Source: Paenibacillus xylanexedens
Lineage (GTDB): Bacteria; Bacillota; Bacilli; Paenibacillales; Paenibacillaceae
Reading direction: 5' to 3'
NCBI RefSeq assembly: GCF_001908275.1
Contig: NZ_CP018620.1
Span: 4,588,001 to 4,652,000 of the forward strand
Length of the DNA stretch: 64,000 bases
In this document: positions 53,687 through 60,999 of the stretch, one piece after another
How positions within the stretch are numbered: position 1 is the first letter of the stretch
Layout: each line of letters opens with the position of its first letter
Made by a program: the position numbers and the translations under genes
Notes under the pieces: model-generated
Told to the model about the DNA's origin: nothing
What the model saw: the letters and a program-made list of their open reading frames with translations, nothing else
Databases searched by the model: none

Positions 53687-54391
53687 ATGTTAAAGGCGAA
53701 AAAGGTCTTTTTGCCAGTATTAATGATTTTGTCTATTTTCTGTTTAAGTTTATCTCCAAATTTGAGTGTTACAGCACAAGCGGATAACAGCCAAGTTTTT
53801 GCTGTAGTTATAGGTAATGAAGCCAAGGAATTGATCGATGCAACGCTACATGGAGTAGAAGCAGGTGAAATTGAAAATATCGCCCCTGTCTCTGCCTTTG
53901 ATTTGGAAAAATCGAGTGTGTACACGGTTGGCGGTGGAGTTACGGTTGTTACAGTTCCTTTGCATGGGGATTACAGCCTTCCTAGTAACGTAACAGTATT
54001 CTTCGATGAGGATAATACCGTATTGCAGACAAATGAAATGCTGGTGACCAAGAATGAGGCAGGAAACTTCCGAGTTGAGACGTATTTGAATGGATCAGTT
54101 GTTAAATCCGTGGACACTGACAGACCTTATATCACAGATGAAGAAATGCTTGCAGAAGAGCCAGTTAACTCTGGAGTGCAACCAAATAGTGTAGGCGCAG
54201 TGGCAGGTTGTCTTGGAGCAGTACTTGGAATTGGTGGTACGGCGGCTTATATTATTGCGGTCGCGTGTGGGGGTTCGTGTGCAGTACCGACACCAGTGAC
54301 TGCTCCGATATGTGCTGCATGTATTGGTGCATATGCACTTCTTGGTGGTGGTGCTATCGCTGGGGCAGTAGCTTGTTTCAATTACCTGTGA
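53687..54391 (+). CDS. Secreted protein with Cys/Gly-rich halocin-C8-like tail (bacteriocin candidate)
   Basis: A 234-residue protein. MLKAKKVFLPVLMILSIFCL begins a signal peptide ending near TAQA. Residues 35-160 form an acidic soluble domain (AKELIDATLHGVEAGEIENI, then a beta-rich part). From about 172 to the end comes a hydrophobic tail full of Gly and Ala with six Cys (GC, AC, SC, IC, AC, AC spacing), as in halocin C8-like bacteriocins. In those the N-terminal part of the precursor is the immunity protein. ATG 53687 with TAGGAG ahead is chosen over an in-frame ATG 111 bases earlier, which would hide the signal peptide. Confidence 0.6.
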   Translation: MLKAKKVFLPVLMILSIFCLSLSPNLSVTAQADNSQVFAVVIGNEAKELIDATLHGVEAGEIENIAPVSAFDLEKSSVYTVGGGVTVVTVPLHGDYSLPSNVTVFFDEDNTVLQTNEMLVTKNEAGNFRVETYLNGSVVKSVDTDRPYITDEEMLAEEPVNSGVQPNSVGAVAGCLGAVLGIGGTAAYIIAVACGGSCAVPTPVTAPICAACIGAYALLGGGAIAGAVACFNYL

Positions 54392-54400
54392 GGTGATTTG

Positions 54401-54442
54401 ATGAACAAGATTTTAGCGATCTCGGTTTTAGGGCGAAATTAG
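54401..54442 (+). pseudogene. Truncated start of a following membrane protein
   Basis: Right after the bacteriocin-like stop, GAGGTGATTTG and ATG 54401 give MNKILAISVLGRN and a TAG. This is the beginning of a hydrophobic helix cut short, probably a deleted immunity or export partner. The 170 bases behind it hold no gene. Confidence 0.4.
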
Positions 54443-54612
54443 ATACTGCTTCAAACACGTAAACATAGCATAATTTTACAAGGACCAAATTATGAGGAGC
54501 TTGTAACATCCATCAGGACGTAGGTTTGGAGGACATGGGGACGGCCTGGATCACACGAGCAAGGGTATACATATGTACAAAATACGAGTTTTGTGAAACA
54601 GTACTAATGATT

Positions 54613-54647
54613 AAAAAGCTGCACAGTGATTTTTACCCCTGTACAGC
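54613..54647. terminator. Shared terminator, mainly for the RDD gene
   Basis: GCTGCACAG pairs with CTGTACAGC (one mismatch). Five A before and five T after give U-runs on both strands, so it can end the minus-strand RDD message and plus-strand transcripts. Confidence 0.6.
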
Positions 54648-54669
54648 CAATTTTTCTTTTACTTCCAAA

Positions 54670-55083
54670 TTAATCCCAAACTACTTCTGTTCCTGCTACA
54701 AAGTCATGAATCGCACGTCGATCCTCACGCAAACCGACCATAAAAGCACTCACAATAACTCCGATACCCAAAGTTAATACGTACACAAGTCCAGCCACAA
54801 CAACTCGCATCAGCATCGTACCAATTTTTGGCGGTTCGTGTGTATCGTATTGGCGTATTCGAATTCCACATATACGTTTTCCGATGGTTCGACCATACCA
54901 GTAAACTGGTAATAAAATTGAGTATAACGCACTAAGTAGTTTGGCAATCGGCTCATCCGTATCAAAGTTACCCGTAAGCACACCTGCAATAATCACTAAC
55001 GGAATTGAAATAATAAGACTATCCAACACGCCTGCTCCTAATCTAATCCAAAAACCTGCTTTATACAAAATGCTTTCCTCCAA
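54670..55083 (-). CDS. RDD-family membrane protein
   Basis: A 137-residue integral-membrane protein with three or four helices. It carries the family's Arg and Asp residues: WIRLGAGVLDSLII near residue 12-25 (R, D) and RRAIHDFVAGTEVV near the end (D). GRTIGKRICGIRI in the middle is the conserved loop. RDD proteins have no settled general role; some act in Na+/H+ transport or stress. The promoter lies in the AT-rich 55084-55350 stretch, which holds nothing else. Confidence 0.88.
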   Translation of the reverse strand: MEESILYKAGFWIRLGAGVLDSLIISIPLVIIAGVLTGNFDTDEPIAKLLSALYSILLPVYWYGRTIGKRICGIRIRQYDTHEPPKIGTMLMRVVVAGLVYVLTLGIGVIVSAFMVGLREDRRAIHDFVAGTEVVWD

Positions 55084-55347
55084 ACTACAATTTCAAACTA
55101 AACGGCTAATTTACTTCATGAACTCCCTTCATTAAAATATCTAACTTTATGTACACAACTCAAATAGTATAACAGAAAATTTTACCTTTTTACGATAAAA
55201 CTCCTATTTCATTTTAATTGCACACTTTGTGAATTTCATAACAAACTATCGAATTTATCTTAACCGCTGTTAATGTTCACTACTTAATCGTACATAATCC
55301 TTTCTAACTGCATCCCCAATGAAAACACCATAATAATTATGTAAACC

Positions 55348-55380
55348 AAAAAAGCTACTCAACATTTGTTAGGTAGCCTT
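55348..55380 (-). terminator. Terminator of the small membrane protein gene
   Basis: On the minus strand a stem of about ten bp with mismatches (GGCTACCTAAC against GTTGAGTAGC) is followed by TTTTTT. It overlaps the last codons of the gene. Confidence 0.6.
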
Positions 55381-55833
55381 CTGTTCGTTCTGCATCTGCC
55401 CTCTTCGCCAAATCTTATTCTCCACAATAGCATAGACTAAACCGGCGATGGCAAATATCCATATCGATGACATTCGGTTCAGATGGTATCCATTCACGAA
55501 ATATGGACTGTACATGAGATCAAAAACCCACAGCCCGCCCCATCCAAACCCAACCATATAGATGAAAATTCTCATCATAGGAAAACGTACATATTTTCGC
55601 AGCAACCATGAGATCGGGCTAAGAATAACAACATAAAAAGCGACTAAATAGTGACCGAAGCCCAGGATGAGCGAAAGAATATATATTACTCCCCCTGCAT
55701 TACGTAAGCCGTAATACTCTGTCGTTGTAATTTGGTACCCTTCAACCCATTCAAGAACGAGATATGCCGTCAAGCTTATCCCTATAAATATAAGTCCGAA
55801 TACCATGTACCGTTGAACCGCGTTCACCAACAT
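55369..55833 (-). CDS. Four-helix membrane protein of unknown function
   Basis: A 154-residue protein with helices at about 10-28, 48-72, 85-108 and 122-140. It ends in a charged tail (ENKIWRRGQMQNEQKAT). GGGGTGAT precedes the ATG. I recognise no family. It stands alone between the RDD gene and the iron-uptake operon and has its own terminator. Confidence 0.65.
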   Translation of the reverse strand: MLVNAVQRYMVFGLIFIGISLTAYLVLEWVEGYQITTTEYYGLRNAGGVIYILSLILGFGHYLVAFYVVILSPISWLLRKYVRFPMMRIFIYMVGFGWGGLWVFDLMYSPYFVNGYHLNRMSSIWIFAIAGLVYAIVENKIWRRGQMQNEQKAT

Positions 55834-55981
55834 CAGATCACCCCAATGTCTAAACGCAGCCAGAACCGCTCAAGTTACATGATTTCGAACAAATTACACA
55901 ATCCCACAATTAACATAGGCGTTATTAGGTCCTGTTAAATGTTAAATTTAATCTATCGTTTCAATTGCTTTAATCCAACGA

Positions 55982-56944
55982 CTACTTCTGTCCTTCCAGG
56001 ATCATCGTACCCAAACGGTCCATAAGCTCCATTCTCCCCATCGCTGTGTACGAATAATTGTAATTATCAACATTAGAGATTTTATAGATCTTCTCATTCT
56101 TCACTGCGTTCATGTTATTCCACACCTTGCTATCGACCATCTTGTTCTCACTATTCTCCATTAATAGCAGACGATCCGGATTAACGGTAGCCAGAGCCTC
56201 CAGCGCAATCTGTTTGCCGCCCCAGCCCTCTGGATCAGGGATACCCTCTGTGCGCTTCAGGCCCCATTCACCGTATAACATCTCAGCTGCCCCTTTATTG
56301 GAATAGATGACCAGGTTGTTTGGATATGTCTCAATTACGGCAAAGGATTCACCATGTACAGCCACCTCCAACTTTTGTTTCCACTCTGCAGATTTCGCAT
56401 CATACTTGGCCAAATATTCATCTTTCTTGCTTTCTTCTCCAAACGTATCTGCCAAGAATGTCAGGCGTTCTCTCCAATCATAGTAGGAATAAGGCAATGC
56501 AATTGTAGGTGCAATTTTAGATAAAGTTTCATATTGATCCGTGTTAAAATCCTTTCCTAGAATAATCAGATCCGGATTGGCACCCGCTATAGCTTCAATG
56601 CTGAACGGGAAACCATACCAGCCCAGATTAACGGTATCTGCACTCAGCTTATCCTCAATGGTTGGCGTGAGTTGCTCCGGATTGCCGTAATCCGCGCTCA
56701 TTGTGGCCACAGGTGTTTTCCCAATGATCAGCAGCTCTTCTGTAGAGCCAGAAAGATCAACAATGCGCTCTGGATTCAAAGGGATCGTAATCTCTTCACC
56801 ATTCGGATTGGTAATCACTTTGGTCGTTGCTTGTGCTGTCCCCTCTGAGGGGCTGGCCACTTCACTGGTGGTCTGGGTCGTTCCACAGGCCGCCAAGGTG
56901 AGCATACAGCATAGTGCAATCCATACAGGAATTCGTTTAAACAT
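55982..56944 (-). CDS. Iron-siderophore-binding lipoprotein
   Basis: A 320-residue class III binding protein. The signal ends in LAAC with Cys20. The two-lobe fold shows IVDLSGSTEELLIIGKTPVA in lobe one, PDLIILGKDFNTDQYETLSK at the hinge start, and VNPDRLLLMENSENK in lobe two. It belongs to the FhuD/YfiY group that captures ferric siderophores outside the membrane. It is the third gene of a minus-strand operon behind two half-size ABC proteins under a Fur-like box. The ribosome site AAAGGAGAA lies just ahead of the ATG. Confidence 0.9.
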   Translation of the reverse strand: MFKRIPVWIALCCMLTLAACGTTQTTSEVASPSEGTAQATTKVITNPNGEEITIPLNPERIVDLSGSTEELLIIGKTPVATMSADYGNPEQLTPTIEDKLSADTVNLGWYGFPFSIEAIAGANPDLIILGKDFNTDQYETLSKIAPTIALPYSYYDWRERLTFLADTFGEESKKDEYLAKYDAKSAEWKQKLEVAVHGESFAVIETYPNNLVIYSNKGAAEMLYGEWGLKRTEGIPDPEGWGGKQIALEALATVNPDRLLLMENSENKMVDSKVWNNMNAVKNEKIYKISNVDNYNYSYTAMGRMELMDRLGTMILEGQK

Positions 56945-57026
56945 CGTTGTCGTTCTCCTTTTATGTCAGTTCAATAGCCACATTAGGCTTACTCGCTTCA
57001 GTTACTTTATCTATCTCATCGAACAC

Positions 57027-58778
57027 TCATGATCCGTTCACTTTTACCTGCCAGCCTTCCGCATCCTGTTGTAATTGCCACAACCGAGCGTAGATGCCTG
57101 AGTGATCTAACAAATGCGCATGAGTTCCTTGCTCTACGAGCTGACCATGGTCCAATACAAGGATCTGATCCGCATTCTGAATGGTCTTTAATCGGTGTGC
57201 AATCAAAATAACCGTCTTGTCCGCGACTAGCTCATTAATCGCTTGCTGCACCGCGGCTTCGTTCTCCGGATCAAGTGAAGCGGTGGCTTCGTCGAGCAAG
57301 ACGATCGATGCATTTTTTAATAAAGCACGTGCAATGGAGATCCGTTGCTTCTCCCCACCTGATAACGTCGATCCACCCTCGCCAACGAGCGTATCGTACC
57401 CTTGAGGCAGACTGGAGATAAACTCATGACAACAAGCTCTGCGTGCTGCCTCCTCAATCTCGAATTGCGAAGTGTCTTTCTTTCCTACACGAATGTTGTT
57501 GCCGATTGTATCCTGGAACAGATACACGTCCTGGAAGACCACAGAGATATCCTTTAACAGCTTCTCCGGGTCCATCTGATCAACGGGTCTGCCACCAATG
57601 CGAATGGTTCCTTGCTGTACATCCCAGAAGCGGGCAATGAGACGTGTGACTGTACTCTTACCACTACCGGATGGGCCAACCAGCGCAGTAATGGTATGCG
57701 GCTCAATCGTAAACGACAAGTCTTTCAACACCGGTTGCTGATCATCATATCCAAAGGTCACCCGGTCGAATGAAATCGCCTGATTGGGCTGTACATCTCC
57801 CTTTCCTGCCATCGGGGCCTCCTGCTGCACATCCATAATGCGTCTTGCACTATACGCAGAATACCGCATCTCCCCATAACTCATCAGTACAACCGTTAAC
57901 GGTTCAAATACCTTTGTACCTACCAGCAAAAATAACAGAAATACCGGTAGGGACAACTCACCGCCTGCAAGCAAATAACTGCCCACGAGAATCATCCATG
58001 TCATCCCTGATCGTGCGAGCAACATCGCGCCCATGATCATCGGTCCCATGATGCCTTCCAACCGAATGGAAGCGGATTTCAATTCGTCAAAAGAACGACG
58101 CAGCCGTTCAAAACGTTTCCCCCCCATATTGTGGGCCTTAATCTCACGAATACCGCTCAGGTACTCCTGCAGCCGGCTGGCGGCTTCATTTTTAGCCCGA
58201 ACATGGTTCTCACTCAGCCGTGCCTGAATCGAATCCGTAAGCCATAACAGCGCTACACCTAAGGGAACGGCAATAAACATGGCTACGGCCATTCTCCAAT
58301 CCACCAACAGAAGTCCGCCAAAAGCGAGTACGGGAAGCACAATCGCGCTGATCAGCTGTGACAGATTGTGAGAGATCGTATGCTCGACCTGACCATAATC
58401 ACTCAAGATCAGATTCGTCAGATCCCCAGGATCACGTTTCCCGAAAAATCCTAACGACAGATGACGAATATGTTCTGCCAGCTTCAACCTTCCTGAGGCC
58501 GCGAGGCTGTATGCTGCCCGATAGGTCTTGTCATAGAGCGAAGCATAAGCCGCATACTCCACCAGAAGCCAGGCAAACAGGATGCAGCATACAATCCACA
58601 TTCGGTTGATATCCAATCCTTTGTCCGGATCAGCGAAAGACTTATAGATCGTATTGAATATGTCCACAAGCAGCGCCGCAGGAACAATCTTTGCAATCCC
58701 GTCCAGAATCGCTGCAATTACCGAAGGAAGCAGACTACGAGGGTTACCGCCAGATATATTGTATAAATAATTCCTCAT
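57027..58778 (-). CDS. ABC half-transporter, fused permease/ATPase (YbtQ/IrtB-like)
   Basis: A 583-residue protein with a six-helix exporter-type membrane domain (about 1-310) and an ATPase domain. GPSGSGKST is the Walker A, LSGGEKQRISIARALL the signature and VLLDEATASLD the Walker B. The ATG at 58778 overlaps the stop of the preceding gene (ATGA) and has GGAGGTG ahead, so the two are translated together and should form a heterodimer. Pairs of this kind beside a siderophore-binding protein are known as importers in Yersinia (YbtPQ) and Mycobacterium (IrtAB). Iron-siderophore import is the most likely role. Confidence 0.88.
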   Translation of the reverse strand: MRNYLYNISGGNPRSLLPSVIAAILDGIAKIVPAALLVDIFNTIYKSFADPDKGLDINRMWIVCCILFAWLLVEYAAYASLYDKTYRAAYSLAASGRLKLAEHIRHLSLGFFGKRDPGDLTNLILSDYGQVEHTISHNLSQLISAIVLPVLAFGGLLLVDWRMAVAMFIAVPLGVALLWLTDSIQARLSENHVRAKNEAASRLQEYLSGIREIKAHNMGGKRFERLRRSFDELKSASIRLEGIMGPMIMGAMLLARSGMTWMILVGSYLLAGGELSLPVFLLFLLVGTKVFEPLTVVLMSYGEMRYSAYSARRIMDVQQEAPMAGKGDVQPNQAISFDRVTFGYDDQQPVLKDLSFTIEPHTITALVGPSGSGKSTVTRLIARFWDVQQGTIRIGGRPVDQMDPEKLLKDISVVFQDVYLFQDTIGNNIRVGKKDTSQFEIEEAARRACCHEFISSLPQGYDTLVGEGGSTLSGGEKQRISIARALLKNASIVLLDEATASLDPENEAAVQQAINELVADKTVILIAHRLKTIQNADQILVLDHGQLVEQGTHAHLLDHSGIYARLWQLQQDAEGWQVKVNGS

Positions 58779-60574
58779 CGTCCTGCACCTCCAAGCTTCC
58801 AGGAAGCCGCACTGATATGGGCCTGCCACATGTGCTCATATACTCCGCCTAATGCACGCAATTGATCATGTGTCCCACGCTCGGCAATCGTTCCCTTGCG
58901 GATCACGAGTATTTGCTCGGCTGCACGAATCGTTGTTAGACGATGAGCAATAATCAGGACTGTTTTGCCTTGAACCAGTTGGGCCAGACCTTGATGGATC
59001 TTGTGTTCATTCTCTGCATCTGCGTAGGCAGTCGCTTCATCCAGGACCAGAATGGGAGCATTTTTAAGCAGTGCCCGTGCAATCGCAATTCGCTGTGCTT
59101 CACCGCCGGACAGGTACGTGCCGCCTTCTCCGATCTTGGTGTCATATCCAGAATCCAGCTTCTCAATAAACTCATGACAGCAAGCAGTTTGAGCCGCCGC
59201 TATAACGTCCTGTAATGAAGCTGATGTGTTGCCCATCCGAATATTTTCTTCAATCGTATCGTAGAACAGATGTACATCCTGAAATACAAAGGACACGGTA
59301 TCCATCAGTTTCTCCGTACCCATCTCCTGAATCGGAATCCCACCAATCGTAATCTCACCTTCCTGTACATCCCAGAAACGAAGCAATAGATTCGCAATGG
59401 TTGATTTTCCTCCACCAGAAGGTCCGACAAGTGCGGTCATCTCTCCTGCCTTGGCTACAAAATCAATCTGTTCAAGTACGGGTTTATATGCTTCGCTCTC
59501 CTTACGCTCATAAGCAAACGATACCTGACGAAAGGCAACCTCATATGTATCCGGAACTTTAGGCAATTCAGGTTCTTGTACAATCGGCTCGGCAAACACC
59601 GATTCAATCCGTTTCTGTCCTTCCACAATCTCTCGCATCCCACTACCCAGATACATTAACTTCAATAACGGTGCAGATAGACTCGGGGTAATGATCAGAA
59701 ACAGAATAAACGTGATCGCAAACGACTGATTCCCCGCATTTCCACTCGACAGCAGAATACCCACCGGAACAATGAAGGTAAATAACGAGATCATGATTAC
59801 AAAAAACAGCCCGTAAGATGTTTTACATAAATCTGTTATTTTCAACGAAATATCCCGATAACGCGTCACCGCCTGTTTAAACGTCAGAAACGAATCGGCT
59901 GTAATCCCAAATACTTTCACTGCCGGCATACCTCTCACGTATTCAACACCCGTCGCATTCATCTCTTCGATGGCAAGTTGAAAATCACGATAAGCCTGAC
60001 GGCCTTTTTCGCTGCGGAAAAGGCGACTTTGGAGCCAGAACCCGATTCCAATCGGAACCAAAAGCGTCAGCGCCATGCGATAATCGAGCCAGAACAGATA
60101 TCCCAAGAGCATCAGTGGAATAACGATCGCACTTACCAGATCCGGTAACTGATGGGCGATAAATTTCTCAATTTTCTCCACACTGACTTCGATGATCTTC
60201 TTCAGCTCACCAGTTGCCGTACGAGTGTGATACCCCATGGGTACTTTGGCAACATGCTCCGCAAGTCTCACTCTGAGCTGGTACAAAATGTTGAACGCAG
60301 CAATGTGTGAGCACATCCCCCCGATATAGAGCGCAATGAGCCCTGCAATCAGGGCTACGAATGCGACAATCCCCCAATAGATCAACAGATCTTTGTCCAT
60401 AGCAGAGTGTTGCCCCGCATGCGTTAGCAGTTCCTCGACGATCTTATACACTCCGACAAAAGGAACAATCTGCAACAGACTCGATAGGGTCGAGAAGATA
60501 CTTGCTGTAATCAGCAGACCTTTGCGCTCCTTCGTTACTTGCATTAGTCCGGACACTTCCGATGTGTTGTTCAT
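58775..60574 (-). CDS. ABC half-transporter, fused permease/ATPase (YbtP/IrtA-like)
   Basis: A 599-residue partner of the next gene, with exporter-type membrane domain and ATPase. GPSGGGKST is Walker A, LSGGEAQRIAIARALL the signature and LVLDEATAYADAENE the Walker B. YHTRTATGELKKIIEVSVEK in the membrane domain is close to YbtP/IrtA-type proteins. I start at ATG 60574 because a perfect AGGAGGAG stands ahead; the longer frame would translate through the Fur-like box. First gene of the operon. Confidence 0.88.
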   Translation of the reverse strand: MNNTSEVSGLMQVTKERKGLLITASIFSTLSSLLQIVPFVGVYKIVEELLTHAGQHSAMDKDLLIYWGIVAFVALIAGLIALYIGGMCSHIAAFNILYQLRVRLAEHVAKVPMGYHTRTATGELKKIIEVSVEKIEKFIAHQLPDLVSAIVIPLMLLGYLFWLDYRMALTLLVPIGIGFWLQSRLFRSEKGRQAYRDFQLAIEEMNATGVEYVRGMPAVKVFGITADSFLTFKQAVTRYRDISLKITDLCKTSYGLFFVIMISLFTFIVPVGILLSSGNAGNQSFAITFILFLIITPSLSAPLLKLMYLGSGMREIVEGQKRIESVFAEPIVQEPELPKVPDTYEVAFRQVSFAYERKESEAYKPVLEQIDFVAKAGEMTALVGPSGGGKSTIANLLLRFWDVQEGEITIGGIPIQEMGTEKLMDTVSFVFQDVHLFYDTIEENIRMGNTSASLQDVIAAAQTACCHEFIEKLDSGYDTKIGEGGTYLSGGEAQRIAIARALLKNAPILVLDEATAYADAENEHKIHQGLAQLVQGKTVLIIAHRLTTIRAAEQILVIRKGTIAERGTHDQLRALGGVYEHMWQAHISAASWKLGGAGR

Positions 60575-60591
60575 CTCACTCCTCCTGATAT

Positions 60592-60606
60592 TAATAATCA
60601 TTCTCA
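60592..60606 (-). promoter_or_regulatory. Fur-box-like operator of the iron operon
   Basis: On the minus strand TGAGAATGATTATTA matches the Fur consensus TGATAATNATTATCA at 12 of 14 defined positions. It lies just upstream of the ribosome site of the first ABC gene, where bound Fur would block transcription when iron is plentiful. Confidence 0.7.
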
Positions 60607-60662
60607 ATATAGCGCAGTGTTATATACGCACATTAATATCTCATAGAGCCCTGAATGATCAC

Positions 60663-60697
60663 TACCTCTTCGCGGAGCAATAATACCTCTTCACGGA
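60663..60697. repeat. 21-bp-spaced direct repeat upstream of the iron operon
   Basis: TACCTCTTCGCGGA at 60663-60676 and TACCTCTTCACGGA at 60684-60697 differ at one base and lie exactly 21 bp apart. They are 57-91 bp upstream of the Fur-like box, suited to an activator that senses the siderophore. From 60698 to 60940 nothing else was seen. Confidence 0.5.
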
Positions 60698-60944
60698 TTA
60701 TGGTTGTCTCACAGCATCTTATAAGCCCTATCGGACATATGACCTCGTCGCGTAACTTGAGAATGACTGGTGAAGTATTTACATTCACGCCAAGCAAAAG
60801 AAGTGTTGTTGGAGAAAGTTTTCATTTTTTCTTGTATAGACAAATATGACTTCTTTGATCTGTAACTCCCGTAATATTTTCCATTTCATATGGATAAATA
60901 TGTGAAGGAGTTACTTACATCATTAAACTGTCGCCTATCGAATC

Positions 60945-60977
60945 CAAAATGAAGCCATATTGGATGTATGGCTTCAT
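60945..60977 (-). terminator. Terminator of the WG-repeat gene
   Basis: On the minus strand ATGAAGCCATA pairs with TATGGCTTCAT, followed by TTTTGG. It lies 22 bases after the stop. Confidence 0.7.
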
Positions 60978-60999
60978 CGCTTAACCTGTGAATGGACAC

